Shown here one piece after another: positions 25,733 through 34,177 of a stretch of DNA of 64,000 nt; within the stretch, counting starts at the first letter, position 1, and every line of letters begins with the position of its first letter. The notes under the pieces were generated by a model, which saw only the letters and a program-made list of their open reading frames with translations, made no database searches and had not been told where the DNA came from. Source of the stretch: Mycetocola lacteus (GTDB lineage Bacteria > Actinomycetota > Actinomycetes > Actinomycetales > Microbacteriaceae); assembly GCF_003667575.1 (NCBI RefSeq), contig NZ_RCUY01000011.1:1-64000 (forward strand), read 5' to 3'. Position numbers and translations under genes: made by a program.

Positions 25733-26392
25733 ATGACCCGCCCGCACCCGCGAGCGCGCCTGCGCCGCTCAAACCGAATCGAATTTGCCGCCTACACCGC
25801 GCTGGCCGTCGCCGTCGCGATTGTGGTGGTGTTTGTCCTGTTGGATGTGCTGGATCAGATCCTGCCGATCCCCCGCATCTTGGTCCTCGCCCTGGGCATT
25901 CTGGTGGTGATCGCCGCGGGGATCGGGCTACTCGCGCTGATGAGTGTGCGCGCCCGTCGCCGAATTGGTGCGCTGCGTACCGAGCGCCCGGACGCCCTGG
26001 TTTGGTGGATCACCCCGGCCGATAGTTTCGGACCCGCACTCTCCGCGCTGGGCGGCCCAGACCTCACCCGCCGGGAACTTGCCGACGGCCTGGCACTGGT
26101 CGCCGAACCCACCGGGCTGGGCTTCTTTCAGACCGAGCGCACCGATTCCCGACAGATCCTGACCCTCCCGGCAGGCTCCATCATCCGAGTGGAAACCGGC
26201 CGCCTCACCGCCGGCATGAATCGCCGCATCGGCATCGCACTGACCGTGCGTGATCGGGCCGGCGACCAGCACCTCCTGGGCTTCCTGGGGGTCCACGACG
26301 TGCTGCCGTCCTACCTCACCCAGCACGCCACCCGGGCTCTCGCCGCCGAGATCCGCCGCACCCTCGCGGAGTCCACGGAGCAGGCCGCTTAG
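25733..26392 (+). CDS. Two-helix membrane protein with PH-like C-terminal domain (paralogue A)
   Basis: A 219-aa protein. Two adjacent N-terminal helices (about 20-42 and 48-72) are followed by a cytoplasmic domain of about 140 residues, rich in beta strands, that begins DALVWWITPADSFGPAL. The same layout and signposts (ALVWW, GL-LVA, the Arg/Lys loop, DVL-S/T-YLT/HLS near the end) recur in the next gene, so the two are tandem duplicates. The layout recalls bacterial PH-domain membrane proteins, but no family is assigned with confidence. AGAGGAG precedes the ATG. It follows tetR by 29 nt and may be read through from it. Confidence 0.7.
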   Translation: MTRPHPRARLRRSNRIEFAAYTALAVAVAIVVVFVLLDVLDQILPIPRILVLALGILVVIAAGIGLLALMSVRARRRIGALRTERPDALVWWITPADSFGPALSALGGPDLTRRELADGLALVAEPTGLGFFQTERTDSRQILTLPAGSIIRVETGRLTAGMNRRIGIALTVRDRAGDQHLLGFLGVHDVLPSYLTQHATRALAAEIRRTLAESTEQAA

Positions 26393-26446
26393 CCGAACCA
26401 CGGGCGTTCCCGCCTGTCACACTAGGATGGGTTCTCGGGGGAATGC

Positions 26447-27151
26447 ATGATCACCATTGTTGACGATTCAGGGCCCAAAACCCTTCGGCAGACCATACGC
26501 GAAGAGCTCGTCATCCGCTCGGTCCTCATCTTTTTTGTGATCGTTCTGATCTACGTTGTGCTCTTCGGGGTGATTCAGGTTGTCCCCGATGGGGACGCGA
26601 TGCTGGCCATCATTATCGGTACCGTGCTGGGAATCGCCATCGTCCTACCAATCATCGCCTGGCGTTCGCGCTATCCCCGCCTGCGCGCACGTGCGCTCCG
26701 AGAAGCGAATCCCGATGCGCTGGTGTGGTGGGTCGCACCGGGCAGGACCCTCCCCCAACGCCTCGAACCGTTTACCGGAATTCGACTCCGAGAGCGTTCC
26801 GTGCTGAGTGGTCTCACCCTCGTGGCTTCTCGGGGCTCGCTTCAGCTGTGGCACGGGAAACGTCGCGGCAATCGTAAAATCTTCGAGGTGGGCAGAAGAG
26901 ACATCGTGAAAATCGAATCACGGTTTGTGGTGGCCCAACGCATGCGTCATCACGGCGTGGTGTTCACAATCGATACACGAGACGAGCAGCCCCCGCTGGT
27001 GATCGAACTCTATGGGATGCAGGATGTACTTGCCACTCACCTGAGCCGTGAGGCAAACACCGCCTTTGTGCGGGAACTCAAGCAGTCCCTGGGCCGCCGC
27101 CCGCGGGCACCTCGGCGGCCTGATACGCCCATCGCTCCCGAGTCCGTGTAA
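26447..27151 (+). CDS. Two-helix membrane protein with PH-like C-terminal domain (paralogue B)
   Basis: A 234-aa paralogue of the preceding gene: two N-terminal helices (about 26-50 and 53-75), then DALVWWVAPGRTLPQRLEPF and a beta-rich domain ending in DVLATHLSREANTAFVRELKQSLG. The tail is basic and Pro-rich (GRRPRAPRRPD). Codon use is less GC-biased than in the neighbours. TAGGAT (26423-26428) may be the -10 box of its own promoter, with a short leader holding GGGGGAA. Its last 74 nt overlap the convergent hypothetical gene on the minus strand. Function unknown. Confidence 0.7.
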   Translation: MITIVDDSGPKTLRQTIREELVIRSVLIFFVIVLIYVVLFGVIQVVPDGDAMLAIIIGTVLGIAIVLPIIAWRSRYPRLRARALREANPDALVWWVAPGRTLPQRLEPFTGIRLRERSVLSGLTLVASRGSLQLWHGKRRGNRKIFEVGRRDIVKIESRFVVAQRMRHHGVVFTIDTRDEQPPLVIELYGMQDVLATHLSREANTAFVRELKQSLGRRPRAPRRPDTPIAPESV

Positions 27152-27527
27152 CGCTGAAGGTCTGATTGCCCCAGCGGAGACGGATCTCATCTGTCGGCTG
27201 GTACTCAAGGAGGTGCCAGAAGGCCTCCGCCGTACTCGAAGTCTCCAGCATCACCGCCGGCACACCGATGCCACGCCTCCCGCGGCCCGGGGTCACCTGG
27301 ATCGGAACAAAACTCTGCTCAAAAGCCACCATGACGTTAACCGTGACACCCAACTCGGTGACGCGGTGCAGGGCTTCGGATATTCGAGAGTCGTGCAGGA
27401 CGATGACATAGGCGGAGCGGCCCCGTGTGTCTCGGTGAACCGTTGGAGAGATTTGAGGAGACATCAGGCTGTATGTGATCCTTCTGGCGGCCTCAGTGTG
27501 CACGCGGATGCGTGAGTGCGACGTCAT
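27078..27527 (-). CDS. Hypothetical protein
   Basis: A 149-aa protein without signal peptide or membrane helix. Its centre reads as a compact alpha/beta domain (RSAYVIVLHDSRISEALHRVTELGVTVNVMVAFEQSFVPIQV) with a C-terminal segment EAFWHLLEYQPTDEIRLRWGNQTFSV. No family recognised. It starts at an ATGA overlap with the preceding minus-strand gene, which supports both being real. Its end runs 74 nt into the oppositely oriented membrane-protein gene, so transcripts of the two would be complementary there. If the overlap is judged unlikely, the C-terminal Gly/Pro tail is the part least sure. Confidence 0.5.
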   Translation of the reverse strand: MTSHSRIRVHTEAARRITYSLMSPQISPTVHRDTRGRSAYVIVLHDSRISEALHRVTELGVTVNVMVAFEQSFVPIQVTPGRGRRGIGVPAVMLETSSTAEAFWHLLEYQPTDEIRLRWGNQTFSVTRTRERWAYQAAEVPAGGGPGTA

Positions 27528-27949
27528 TCGATATTCCCTTCTATGATCCGGTTGTACGCAGCATACGTCTCGTCTATGGCCTCCGACAGAGCACGTTCCA
27601 AAATGTTTGGCGAGGAGATCTCCTCAATCGTCTCGGGCGGACCGTGCCCAGGCCCGTGTCGGTGCACGGTCCCGTGATTCCGGGTATCTATCGACATCAC
27701 CTCATGTGATTTCCCACGATGATCCCGCTGAGCAAGTACAACGGCGAACTCCACCAGCATTCCGCTGCGGACAAGGCGGACGCGACGGATAACCATCGTA
27801 AAGCTCCGGGGAAGATCGATTTCTTCAGTGGATTCGTCGGTCGGTTGGCCTCTGGGAAACCAAAGACCGGCCTTACCGCCCGCGCGCCTCGATCTCCGGG
27901 TTTCGCGCTCCGTCCGTTGTCGTTTTCGTGGTCCAAATTTATTTGCCAT
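27524..27949 (-). CDS. Hypothetical protein
   Basis: A 141-aa protein with a very basic N-terminus (MANKFGPRKRQRTERETRRSRR) that could bind nucleic acid, a beta-rich middle (SFTMVIRRVRLVRSGMLVEFAVVLAQRD), and a helical C-terminus (ALSEAIDETYAAYNRIIEG). The start at 27949 has GGGGAG just upstream; the frame continues 19 codons further without a better site. It is translationally coupled (ATGA) to the following small gene. This pair and the neighbouring membrane gene are less GC-rich than the surroundings, which may mark acquired DNA. No family recognised. Confidence 0.5.
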   Translation of the reverse strand: MANKFGPRKRQRTERETRRSRRAGGKAGLWFPRGQPTDESTEEIDLPRSFTMVIRRVRLVRSGMLVEFAVVLAQRDHRGKSHEVMSIDTRNHGTVHRHGPGHGPPETIEEISSPNILERALSEAIDETYAAYNRIIEGNIE

Positions 27950-28178
27950 CGCTCCCCGTGTTTTCTCCTCCCCGTCAACGCTATGAATCGCGGACGCAAA
28001 AAGCATTTGGTGGCCAAAGCTGTGGAGAAATTGAGGGCGGAGTCGGTCTGTGGACAGCTATCCCCGGACAGGATGGGTCGCGCGCGTGACTCGCACTGGG
28101 GGCTATTTTCCGGACGGCACGCAACTAATCTGACATCAGGATTCGGGCGCGCCGCGCCGGACCGGAGAAAGGGGCATC

Positions 28179-28361
28179 ATGGCGGGAAAGTTTGAGCTCT
28201 ACACGGATAAGGCGGGCGAGTACCGTTTCCGGCTCAAGGCGGGAAACGGCGAGATCATCGCGGTCTCGGAGGGATACGCCTCGAAATCGGGTGCGCTGAA
28301 CGGCATCGACTCGGTGCGACGCAATGCACCCGACTCCCCCGTCGTGGAGATCGAAAAGTAG
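28179..28361 (+). CDS. YegP-family (DUF1508) small protein
   Basis: A 60-aa protein made of a single DUF1508 unit: KFELYTDKAGEYRFRLKAGNGEIIAVSEGYASKSGALNGIDSVRRNA, with the family's F-x-x-Y/F-x-D...GEYRFRL-A-NGE-IA-SEGY-SK pattern. Escherichia coli YegP has two such units; single-unit forms are common in actinobacteria. Biochemical role unknown. AGAAAGGGG lies before the ATG. Monocistronic, sharing a terminator with the convergent serA. Confidence 0.85.
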   Translation: MAGKFELYTDKAGEYRFRLKAGNGEIIAVSEGYASKSGALNGIDSVRRNAPDSPVVEIEK

Positions 28362-28376
28362 CGTCCTCACAGACCA

Positions 28377-28418
28377 AAACGGCGGGGCCGGAGGAAAAAT
28401 CCTCCGGCCCCGCCGTTT
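28377..28418. terminator. Bidirectional terminator between yegP-like gene and serA
   Basis: A 19-bp stem (AAACGGCGGGGCCGGAGGA with its complement) around AAAA; T runs on both sides. Confidence 0.9.
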
Positions 28419-28430
28419 GATGTTTGAGTG

Positions 28431-30020
28431 TTACGCGGTGATACCCACGGCGCGCACGATCGCGGCGTCGATGTCGGTGCGAACCTGCTCGAGCAGCTCC
28501 TCCGAGACCGGGGAGTCCACGGTCAGCACGGTGAGTGCCTGGCCGCCGGCCTCGGTACGGGCAATCTGCATGCCGGCGATGTTGATGTTGGCCTCACCGA
28601 AGCGTGCACCGTACTGGGCAACGATTCCGGGACGGTCGGTGTAGAGCATCACGACGTGGTGCTCGGCGATCGGCACCTCGATGTCGTAGCCGTTGATGGC
28701 GACGAGCTTCTCGATCTGCTTGGGACCGGTGAGGGTACCGGACACCGAGATCTGCGATCCGTCGGCCAGCGCACCGCGCAGGGTGATGACGTCGCGGAAG
28801 TCCTCGCTGACCGGGTCGGTGACCAGGCGCACCTCGACACCGCGGGCCTCGGCCAGCAGCGGGGCGTTCACGTAGGACACCGACTCGCTCACAACCTGGC
28901 TGAAGATACCCTTCAGCGCGGCCAGCTTCAGCACGGAAACGTCGAAGTTGGTGATCTCACCGCGGATGTCGACCTCAACGCTGGAGAGCGGCGAAACGGT
29001 CAGGGCGGAGAAGATCTGACCCAGCTTCTCGACCAGCGAAATGCCCGGACGCACGTAGGGGTCGATGATGCCACCGGCAACGTTCACCGCGTCCGGCACC
29101 AGGTCGCCACCGAGAGCGAGACGCACGGACTTGGCCACCGAAACGCCGGCCTTCTCCTGTGCTTCCTCGGTCGAGGCACCCAGGTGCGGGGTCACGATGA
29201 TGTTTTCCAGACCCAGCAGCTTCTGGTCGGTGGGGGGCTCGCTCACGAAGACGTCGAGGCCGGCACCGGCGATCTCACCGGCGACCAGGGCGTCGTGCAG
29301 GGCATCCTCATCGATCAGGCCACCGCGGGCCACGTTGACCACATACGCGGTCTTCTTCATGGCCTTGAGCTGCTCGGCACCGATCATGCCGATGGTCTCG
29401 GGGGTGCGGGGCATGTGGATGGTGATGAAGTCGGACTGGGCGAGCAGTTCGTCCAGGCTCAGCAGGGTCACGCCGAGCTGCTGCGCACGAGCCGAGGTGA
29501 CGTAGGGGTCATAGGCTACAACCTTGACGCCGAAGGCCTTCAGACGCTCGGTGATCAGCGCGCCGATGCGGCCCAGGCCGATAATACCGACGGTCTTCTC
29601 GAACAGCTCGGTACCGGTGTACTTCGAACGCTTCCACTGTCCCTGAGCCAGCGCGTTGTGCGCGGCGGGGATGTGACGGGCGAGCGAGAGGATGTGACCC
29701 ACGGTCAGCTCGGCGGCCGAGATGATGTTTGAGGTCGGGGCGTTGACCACCATGACACCGGCGTTGGTGGCGGCCTTGATGTCCACGTTGTCCAGGCCCA
29801 CGCCGGCGCGGGCGATGACCTGCAGGTGCGGGGCCGCGGCGATGGCCTCGGCGTCTACCTGGGTGGCCGAGCGCACCAGAATGGCGTTTGCCTCGGCCAG
29901 GGCCGAGAGCAGGGCGGGACGGTCGGTGCCATCCACGTTACGGATATCGAAGTCGGGCCCGAGGGCATCGACAGTGGCGGGCGAGAGTTCTTCAGCAATC
30001 AGGACGACGGGTTTCGACAC
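28431..30020 (-). CDS. serA: D-3-phosphoglycerate dehydrogenase
   Basis: A 529-aa long-form PGDH that oxidises 3-phosphoglycerate to 3-phosphohydroxypyruvate, the first step of serine synthesis. Domains in order: substrate/nucleotide-binding core (GLGRIGALITERLKAFGVKVVAYDP; catalytic His in TPHLGASTEEAQ), intervening ASB domain (about 315-450), and a C-terminal ACT domain (MLYTDRPGIVAQYGARFGEANINIAGMQIAR) that binds serine for feedback control. The length matches the mycobacterial type. The start is a GTG with AGAAGGA upstream. A 28-bp palindrome lies about 100 nt before the start and could be a control site. Confidence 0.95.
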   Translation of the reverse strand: MSKPVVLIAEELSPATVDALGPDFDIRNVDGTDRPALLSALAEANAILVRSATQVDAEAIAAAPHLQVIARAGVGLDNVDIKAATNAGVMVVNAPTSNIISAAELTVGHILSLARHIPAAHNALAQGQWKRSKYTGTELFEKTVGIIGLGRIGALITERLKAFGVKVVAYDPYVTSARAQQLGVTLLSLDELLAQSDFITIHMPRTPETIGMIGAEQLKAMKKTAYVVNVARGGLIDEDALHDALVAGEIAGAGLDVFVSEPPTDQKLLGLENIIVTPHLGASTEEAQEKAGVSVAKSVRLALGGDLVPDAVNVAGGIIDPYVRPGISLVEKLGQIFSALTVSPLSSVEVDIRGEITNFDVSVLKLAALKGIFSQVVSESVSYVNAPLLAEARGVEVRLVTDPVSEDFRDVITLRGALADGSQISVSGTLTGPKQIEKLVAINGYDIEVPIAEHHVVMLYTDRPGIVAQYGARFGEANINIAGMQIARTEAGGQALTVLTVDSPVSEELLEQVRTDIDAAIVRAVGITA

Positions 30021-30118
30021 GAAAACAAATCCTTCTGGAACGAGGGTTGGGAAGACTCGCGCCGCATCATCGGGACGCCAGGTACGTACACTCTACTAGG
30101 TGATTCATTCCACTTTTG

Positions 30119-30146
30119 CCGCGGGTGAACGATCGTTCACCCGCGG
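30119..30146. promoter_or_regulatory. Perfect 28-bp palindrome between serA and a membrane-protein gene
   Basis: CCGCGGGTGAAC-GATC-GTTCACCCGCGG. It ends 6 nt beyond the stop of the upstream minus-strand gene, so it could be that gene's terminator, but no T run follows on either strand. Alternatively it is an operator for serA. Confidence 0.5.
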
Positions 30147-30152
30147 GTGGTA

Positions 30153-30749
30153 TTAGGCCAGGAAAAACGCGGCGGCGAGGCTCAGTGCGATGGCCGAAGA
30201 GGCCGCCACACCAACCAGATAGGTGAGGATCATCGAGATCCAGCCACGACGACGACCGATCCGGTAGGAGAGGTAGAACGCGATCAGCGGAACGATGATG
30301 CTGAGGATCAGCATGGTCCAGCCGAGGGCCGATACCGAGCCACCGGCTTCGGAAACCCGACGCGGAATCGTAATCGCGCTGCCCACACCGCCCCACACCT
30401 GATAGGCGAAGAGCAGACCAAACACCACGGCAATCGCGATGGTCAGCCAGCGGCGAACCTTCGAGATCGGGGTCGCCTTCTCGGCCGGGGTGGCCAGGGC
30501 ATCGAGGTCGTCATCGGCAGGATCCGCATCGTCAACACCTGCATCGTGGATGTCGGCGTCAGCACTGTCGAGGTCCGTGGCGGAGCGCTTGTTACCGTCG
30601 GCGGTTCCGGACCGAGCAGCGTCGGTCGCGGAGGTCGAAACCGTGCCGGTATGCGTGGGTGTCGACTCGGGAGTTTCGCTCTCGGTCACGATTTCCTCAT
30701 CCCGAGCGGACGAAGCGGACGGAGTGGTGCCGGGGGTGGATTCGGTCAT
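30153..30749 (-). CDS. Membrane protein with acidic N-terminal tail
   Basis: A 198-aa protein. The first 90 residues are disordered-looking and acidic (Ser/Thr/Asp/Glu-rich), followed by three helices (about 101-120, 131-153, 170-195) with a basic turn RIGRRRGWIS. The ATG at 30749 shares a base with the preceding stop (TAATG), so it is coupled to the upstream membrane-protein gene. No family recognised; the pair probably acts together at the membrane. Confidence 0.65.
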   Translation of the reverse strand: MTESTPGTTPSASSARDEEIVTESETPESTPTHTGTVSTSATDAARSGTADGNKRSATDLDSADADIHDAGVDDADPADDDLDALATPAEKATPISKVRRWLTIAIAVVFGLLFAYQVWGGVGSAITIPRRVSEAGGSVSALGWTMLILSIIVPLIAFYLSYRIGRRRGWISMILTYLVGVAASSAIALSLAAAFFLA

Positions 30750-31243
30750 TAGCGCACTCCAAGCAGGAAGGGAATCGGGGCCAGGACGATGGCACCGACG
30801 ATCAGGGCCACCACGCGCCAGCGCAGCGACTCGGCCTGACGGGTATTCCACAGGGTGGCGCCAAACCACAGTGCGGGTGCCAGGACGGCGAGGATCTTAC
30901 CGATCGAGGTCATTCCGGTTGCCAGCGGGTCGGCACCACCAAACACGATGGTTCCAATCGAGAGCAGCCAACCGATCATGTAGAGCAGGTACACACCGGC
31001 GAGGATCCCGTGCACAAGAAGCAGCACCGAACTCATCTGAGTGCCACCGGTGTTGACGGCGACCTCGGCCTTGGGTCCGCCCACCACGCGCCATCCCGGA
31101 GCCACCTCGGTGCCCGCGGCGGGGACCTGAGACTTCTTGGCGGGCTTCTTCTTGGGGGCTACGGCCGGGTTTTGACCAACCAGCGTGGCATCGGTCGCGT
31201 CGCCGGCCCAGCTCAGGGCGTCGTCATCGGAGGGGGTGCTCAT
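30749..31243 (-). CDS. Membrane protein with Lys/Pro-rich N-terminus
   Basis: A 164-aa protein: about 65 mostly polar residues including KKKPAKKSQ, then three helices (about 70-96, 108-127, 141-160). TAATCT ends exactly 6 nt before the ATG, indicating a leaderless mRNA; GGAGG is present but only 1-2 nt from the ATG, too near to serve as a normal ribosome site. First gene of a coupled pair. Function unknown. Confidence 0.65.
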   Translation of the reverse strand: MSTPSDDDALSWAGDATDATLVGQNPAVAPKKKPAKKSQVPAAGTEVAPGWRVVGGPKAEVAVNTGGTQMSSVLLLVHGILAGVYLLYMIGWLLSIGTIVFGGADPLATGMTSIGKILAVLAPALWFGATLWNTRQAESLRWRVVALIVGAIVLAPIPFLLGVR

Positions 31244-31252
31244 ACCTCCAGA

Positions 31253-31741
31253 TTACCGGACGCGCCGCGCCTCTCGACCAATGCCAGACATCAGCTCTTC
31301 GGGACACTCCGAACGCAGGGTATACACGGGTCGATTCTGCACCGTCAGCGTGACCGCGGGGCCTCCGCTCAGCAACAAGAACCGTTTCCCCGGCATCAGG
31401 CGATAACCAACGCCACCCGCGGCGCGCGGCAAAACCGTGACTTTCTGCATCGCGACGATGGACGTTACCGGGATGCGCACAACTCGCAGCGGAGACAGAT
31501 AGCCGCGAATCTCGCCCTCGCTCACACACACTCTGGTGCGGTTCAGGATTCCCACGGCACTCGCAAGACCAAGGATCAGGAGCAGCCAGATTCCCGCCGC
31601 GACAAGCACCGGGAAAGCGGGGGTTCCCCAGACAGGCCCCAGCGACCCAATAATCAGGCATTCCGATCCGGCGGCGATAACCGCCGCCGTGATACCCAGC
31701 CAGGTCAGCCCGCGTGGACCACGCAGCGTTTCGGTGTACAT
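31253..31741 (-). CDS. Two-helix membrane protein with PH-like domain
   Basis: A 162-aa protein with two helices (about 13-31 and 37-59) and a small beta-rich cytoplasmic domain (TRVCVSEGEIRGYLSPLRVVRIPVTSIVAMQKVTVLP...LLLSGGPAVTLTVQNRPVYTL). The pattern 'helix pair, then strands with an Arg-rich basic face' is that of bacterial PH-type membrane proteins. The start at 31741 follows GGGGGAGA closely; the frame is open 11 codons further. It is not closely similar to the pair at 25.7-27.2 kb though the layout is shared. Function unknown. Confidence 0.6.
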   Translation of the reverse strand: MYTETLRGPRGLTWLGITAAVIAAGSECLIIGSLGPVWGTPAFPVLVAAGIWLLLILGLASAVGILNRTRVCVSEGEIRGYLSPLRVVRIPVTSIVAMQKVTVLPRAAGGVGYRLMPGKRFLLLSGGPAVTLTVQNRPVYTLRSECPEELMSGIGREARRVR

Positions 31742-31806
31742 TCTCCCCCGATCATCCCCCTCGTGTCCCGGCACCAGGAATGGGCGAGGGGTCCTTCACT
31801 TAGACC

Positions 31807-32442
31807 CTAGACCAGGGAGTAGGTGAAATGGCCGCGGTAGTTGGTGACGGTGCCCAGCAGCGGATTGGTCACGAGCACCTGCACGGTGCGGCGATTGTTT
31901 TCAGCGTCCCAGCCGTCCTCTACGCGGACGCTCACGCCGAGCAGGCGAGGCAGACGCAGTCGCAGCGGGCCGAGGCGTAGCGCGCACTCCTCCGAGCGCA
32001 GGGAGAGGTGACCCCGTTCGGTCGCGGTGCAGCGCAGGATGATTTCGATCACACGCCAGGTACCCACCCGGTTGCGCAGGGTACCCGGCGTGGGTCCGGC
32101 AAGGATGATGTCGCTCATCGCTCGGGTGACTCGGCGGAAACGGAAAAGGCGGAAGGCGGCGAGGGTGGGGGCTCCATGCTCATCGGTTCCGGGCTGGTTG
32201 AGGATCGTGAAGGGGACGTTTTTCTCGTGTCGATCCAGCAGCATCGCCGGCCCGACCACGGGCATGGCGAGCCAGGTCAGCCGGCCAAACTTGGTTCCGG
32301 CTGATTCGAAAACTCCGGTGCCCACACCGATACCCTGCTCCCCCGGACCGACCACGTACTCGCGCACCTCGGGCTTGAGCCTGTCGATATCGGTGCCGAG
32401 CGCCTCGGTGTACACGGATCGAATGGTGTGCTGATCGGTCAT
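31807..32442 (-). CDS. DUF4166-like protein
   Basis: A 211-aa soluble protein. The opening SVYTEALGTDIDRLKPEVREYVVGPGEQGIGVGTGVFESAGTK and closing NPLLGTVTNYRGHFTYSL fit the DUF4166 pattern (short helix with L-P-x-V-R, a G-V-G-x-G-x-F motif, and a final P-x-x-G-x-V-x-x-Y-x-G-x-F), a family of unknown function often found with membrane or lipid-related genes. AAGGGGA is 10 nt before the ATG. The assignment rests on motif memory, so is moderate. Confidence 0.65.
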   Translation of the reverse strand: MTDQHTIRSVYTEALGTDIDRLKPEVREYVVGPGEQGIGVGTGVFESAGTKFGRLTWLAMPVVGPAMLLDRHEKNVPFTILNQPGTDEHGAPTLAAFRLFRFRRVTRAMSDIILAGPTPGTLRNRVGTWRVIEIILRCTATERGHLSLRSEECALRLGPLRLRLPRLLGVSVRVEDGWDAENNRRTVQVLVTNPLLGTVTNYRGHFTYSLV

Positions 32443-32496
32443 GTGTGCGGGTCCCCTTCGCGCGTGGTGCTGTGGCCCACCCTAGCAGGACGCACA

Positions 32497-32531
32497 AACC
32501 CGCCCCGGAAGAAATCCTCCGGGGCGGGTTT
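32497..32531 (-). terminator. Terminator of the ilv operon
   Basis: AACCCGCCCCGGAA pairs with its complement across a short GAAA loop; on the minus strand the stem is followed by TTTGTG. It lies just past ilvC. Confidence 0.85.
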
Positions 32532-32555
32532 CGGCTAGAAGCTAACAGCTAACGA

Positions 32556-33584
<1,029 letters not shown>

Positions 33585-33664
33585 TTATTCTCCTTGTTTG
33601 ATCCCGCGGCCGCCGGTGCGGATCCGCAAGTGTTGGACCGTGTTCCCCGTTGGGGCACGGAAAT

Positions 33665-34174
33665 TTAGTGTTTGAAAACGCGCTCGGTGATGGACTTCGA
33701 ACCGCGTCCAATCGCGAGCAGGCCCGACTGTGCAAGCTCCTTGATCCCGAAGGGCTCAAGGACGCGCAGGAACGCCTGGGTCTTGCCGGTGTCTCCGGTG
33801 ACCTCGATCACCAGGGCGTCGGTGGCCACATCGACCACGCGAGCACGGAACAGGTTCACGGCTTCGAGAACCTGCGAGCGGGTGGTGTTATCCACCCGAA
33901 CCTTGATCAGCAGGTGTTCGCGCTCCACCGACTGGGTCGGGTCCAGCTCCACAATCTTGATCACGTTGATCAGCTTGTTGAGCTGCTTGGTGACCTGCTC
34001 GAGCGGCAGACCGTCCACCTCGGCGACCACGGTGATGCGCGAGAGGCCTTCGACCTCACTGGCACCCACCGCGAGCGACTCAATGTTGAATCCGCGACGG
34101 GCAAACAGACCGGCAACGCGGGTCAGCAGACCCGGCTTGTCCTCCACGAGGAGGCTGAGAACGTGACGCGACAT
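33665..34174 (-). CDS. ilvN: Acetolactate synthase small (regulatory) subunit
   Basis: A 169-aa regulatory subunit. The N-terminal ACT domain (MSRHVLSLLVEDKPGLLTRVAGLFARRGFNIESLAVG) binds valine at the dimer interface; a second ACT-like C-terminal domain follows (about 80-165). It binds and activates the catalytic subunit and gives feedback inhibition. It starts 3 nt after the ilvB stop, so subunits are made in step. The symbol ilvH is used in some genomes. Confidence 0.95.
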   Translation of the reverse strand: MSRHVLSLLVEDKPGLLTRVAGLFARRGFNIESLAVGASEVEGLSRITVVAEVDGLPLEQVTKQLNKLINVIKIVELDPTQSVEREHLLIKVRVDNTTRSQVLEAVNLFRARVVDVATDALVIEVTGDTGKTQAFLRVLEPFGIKELAQSGLLAIGRGSKSITERVFKH

Positions 34175-34177
34175 GGC

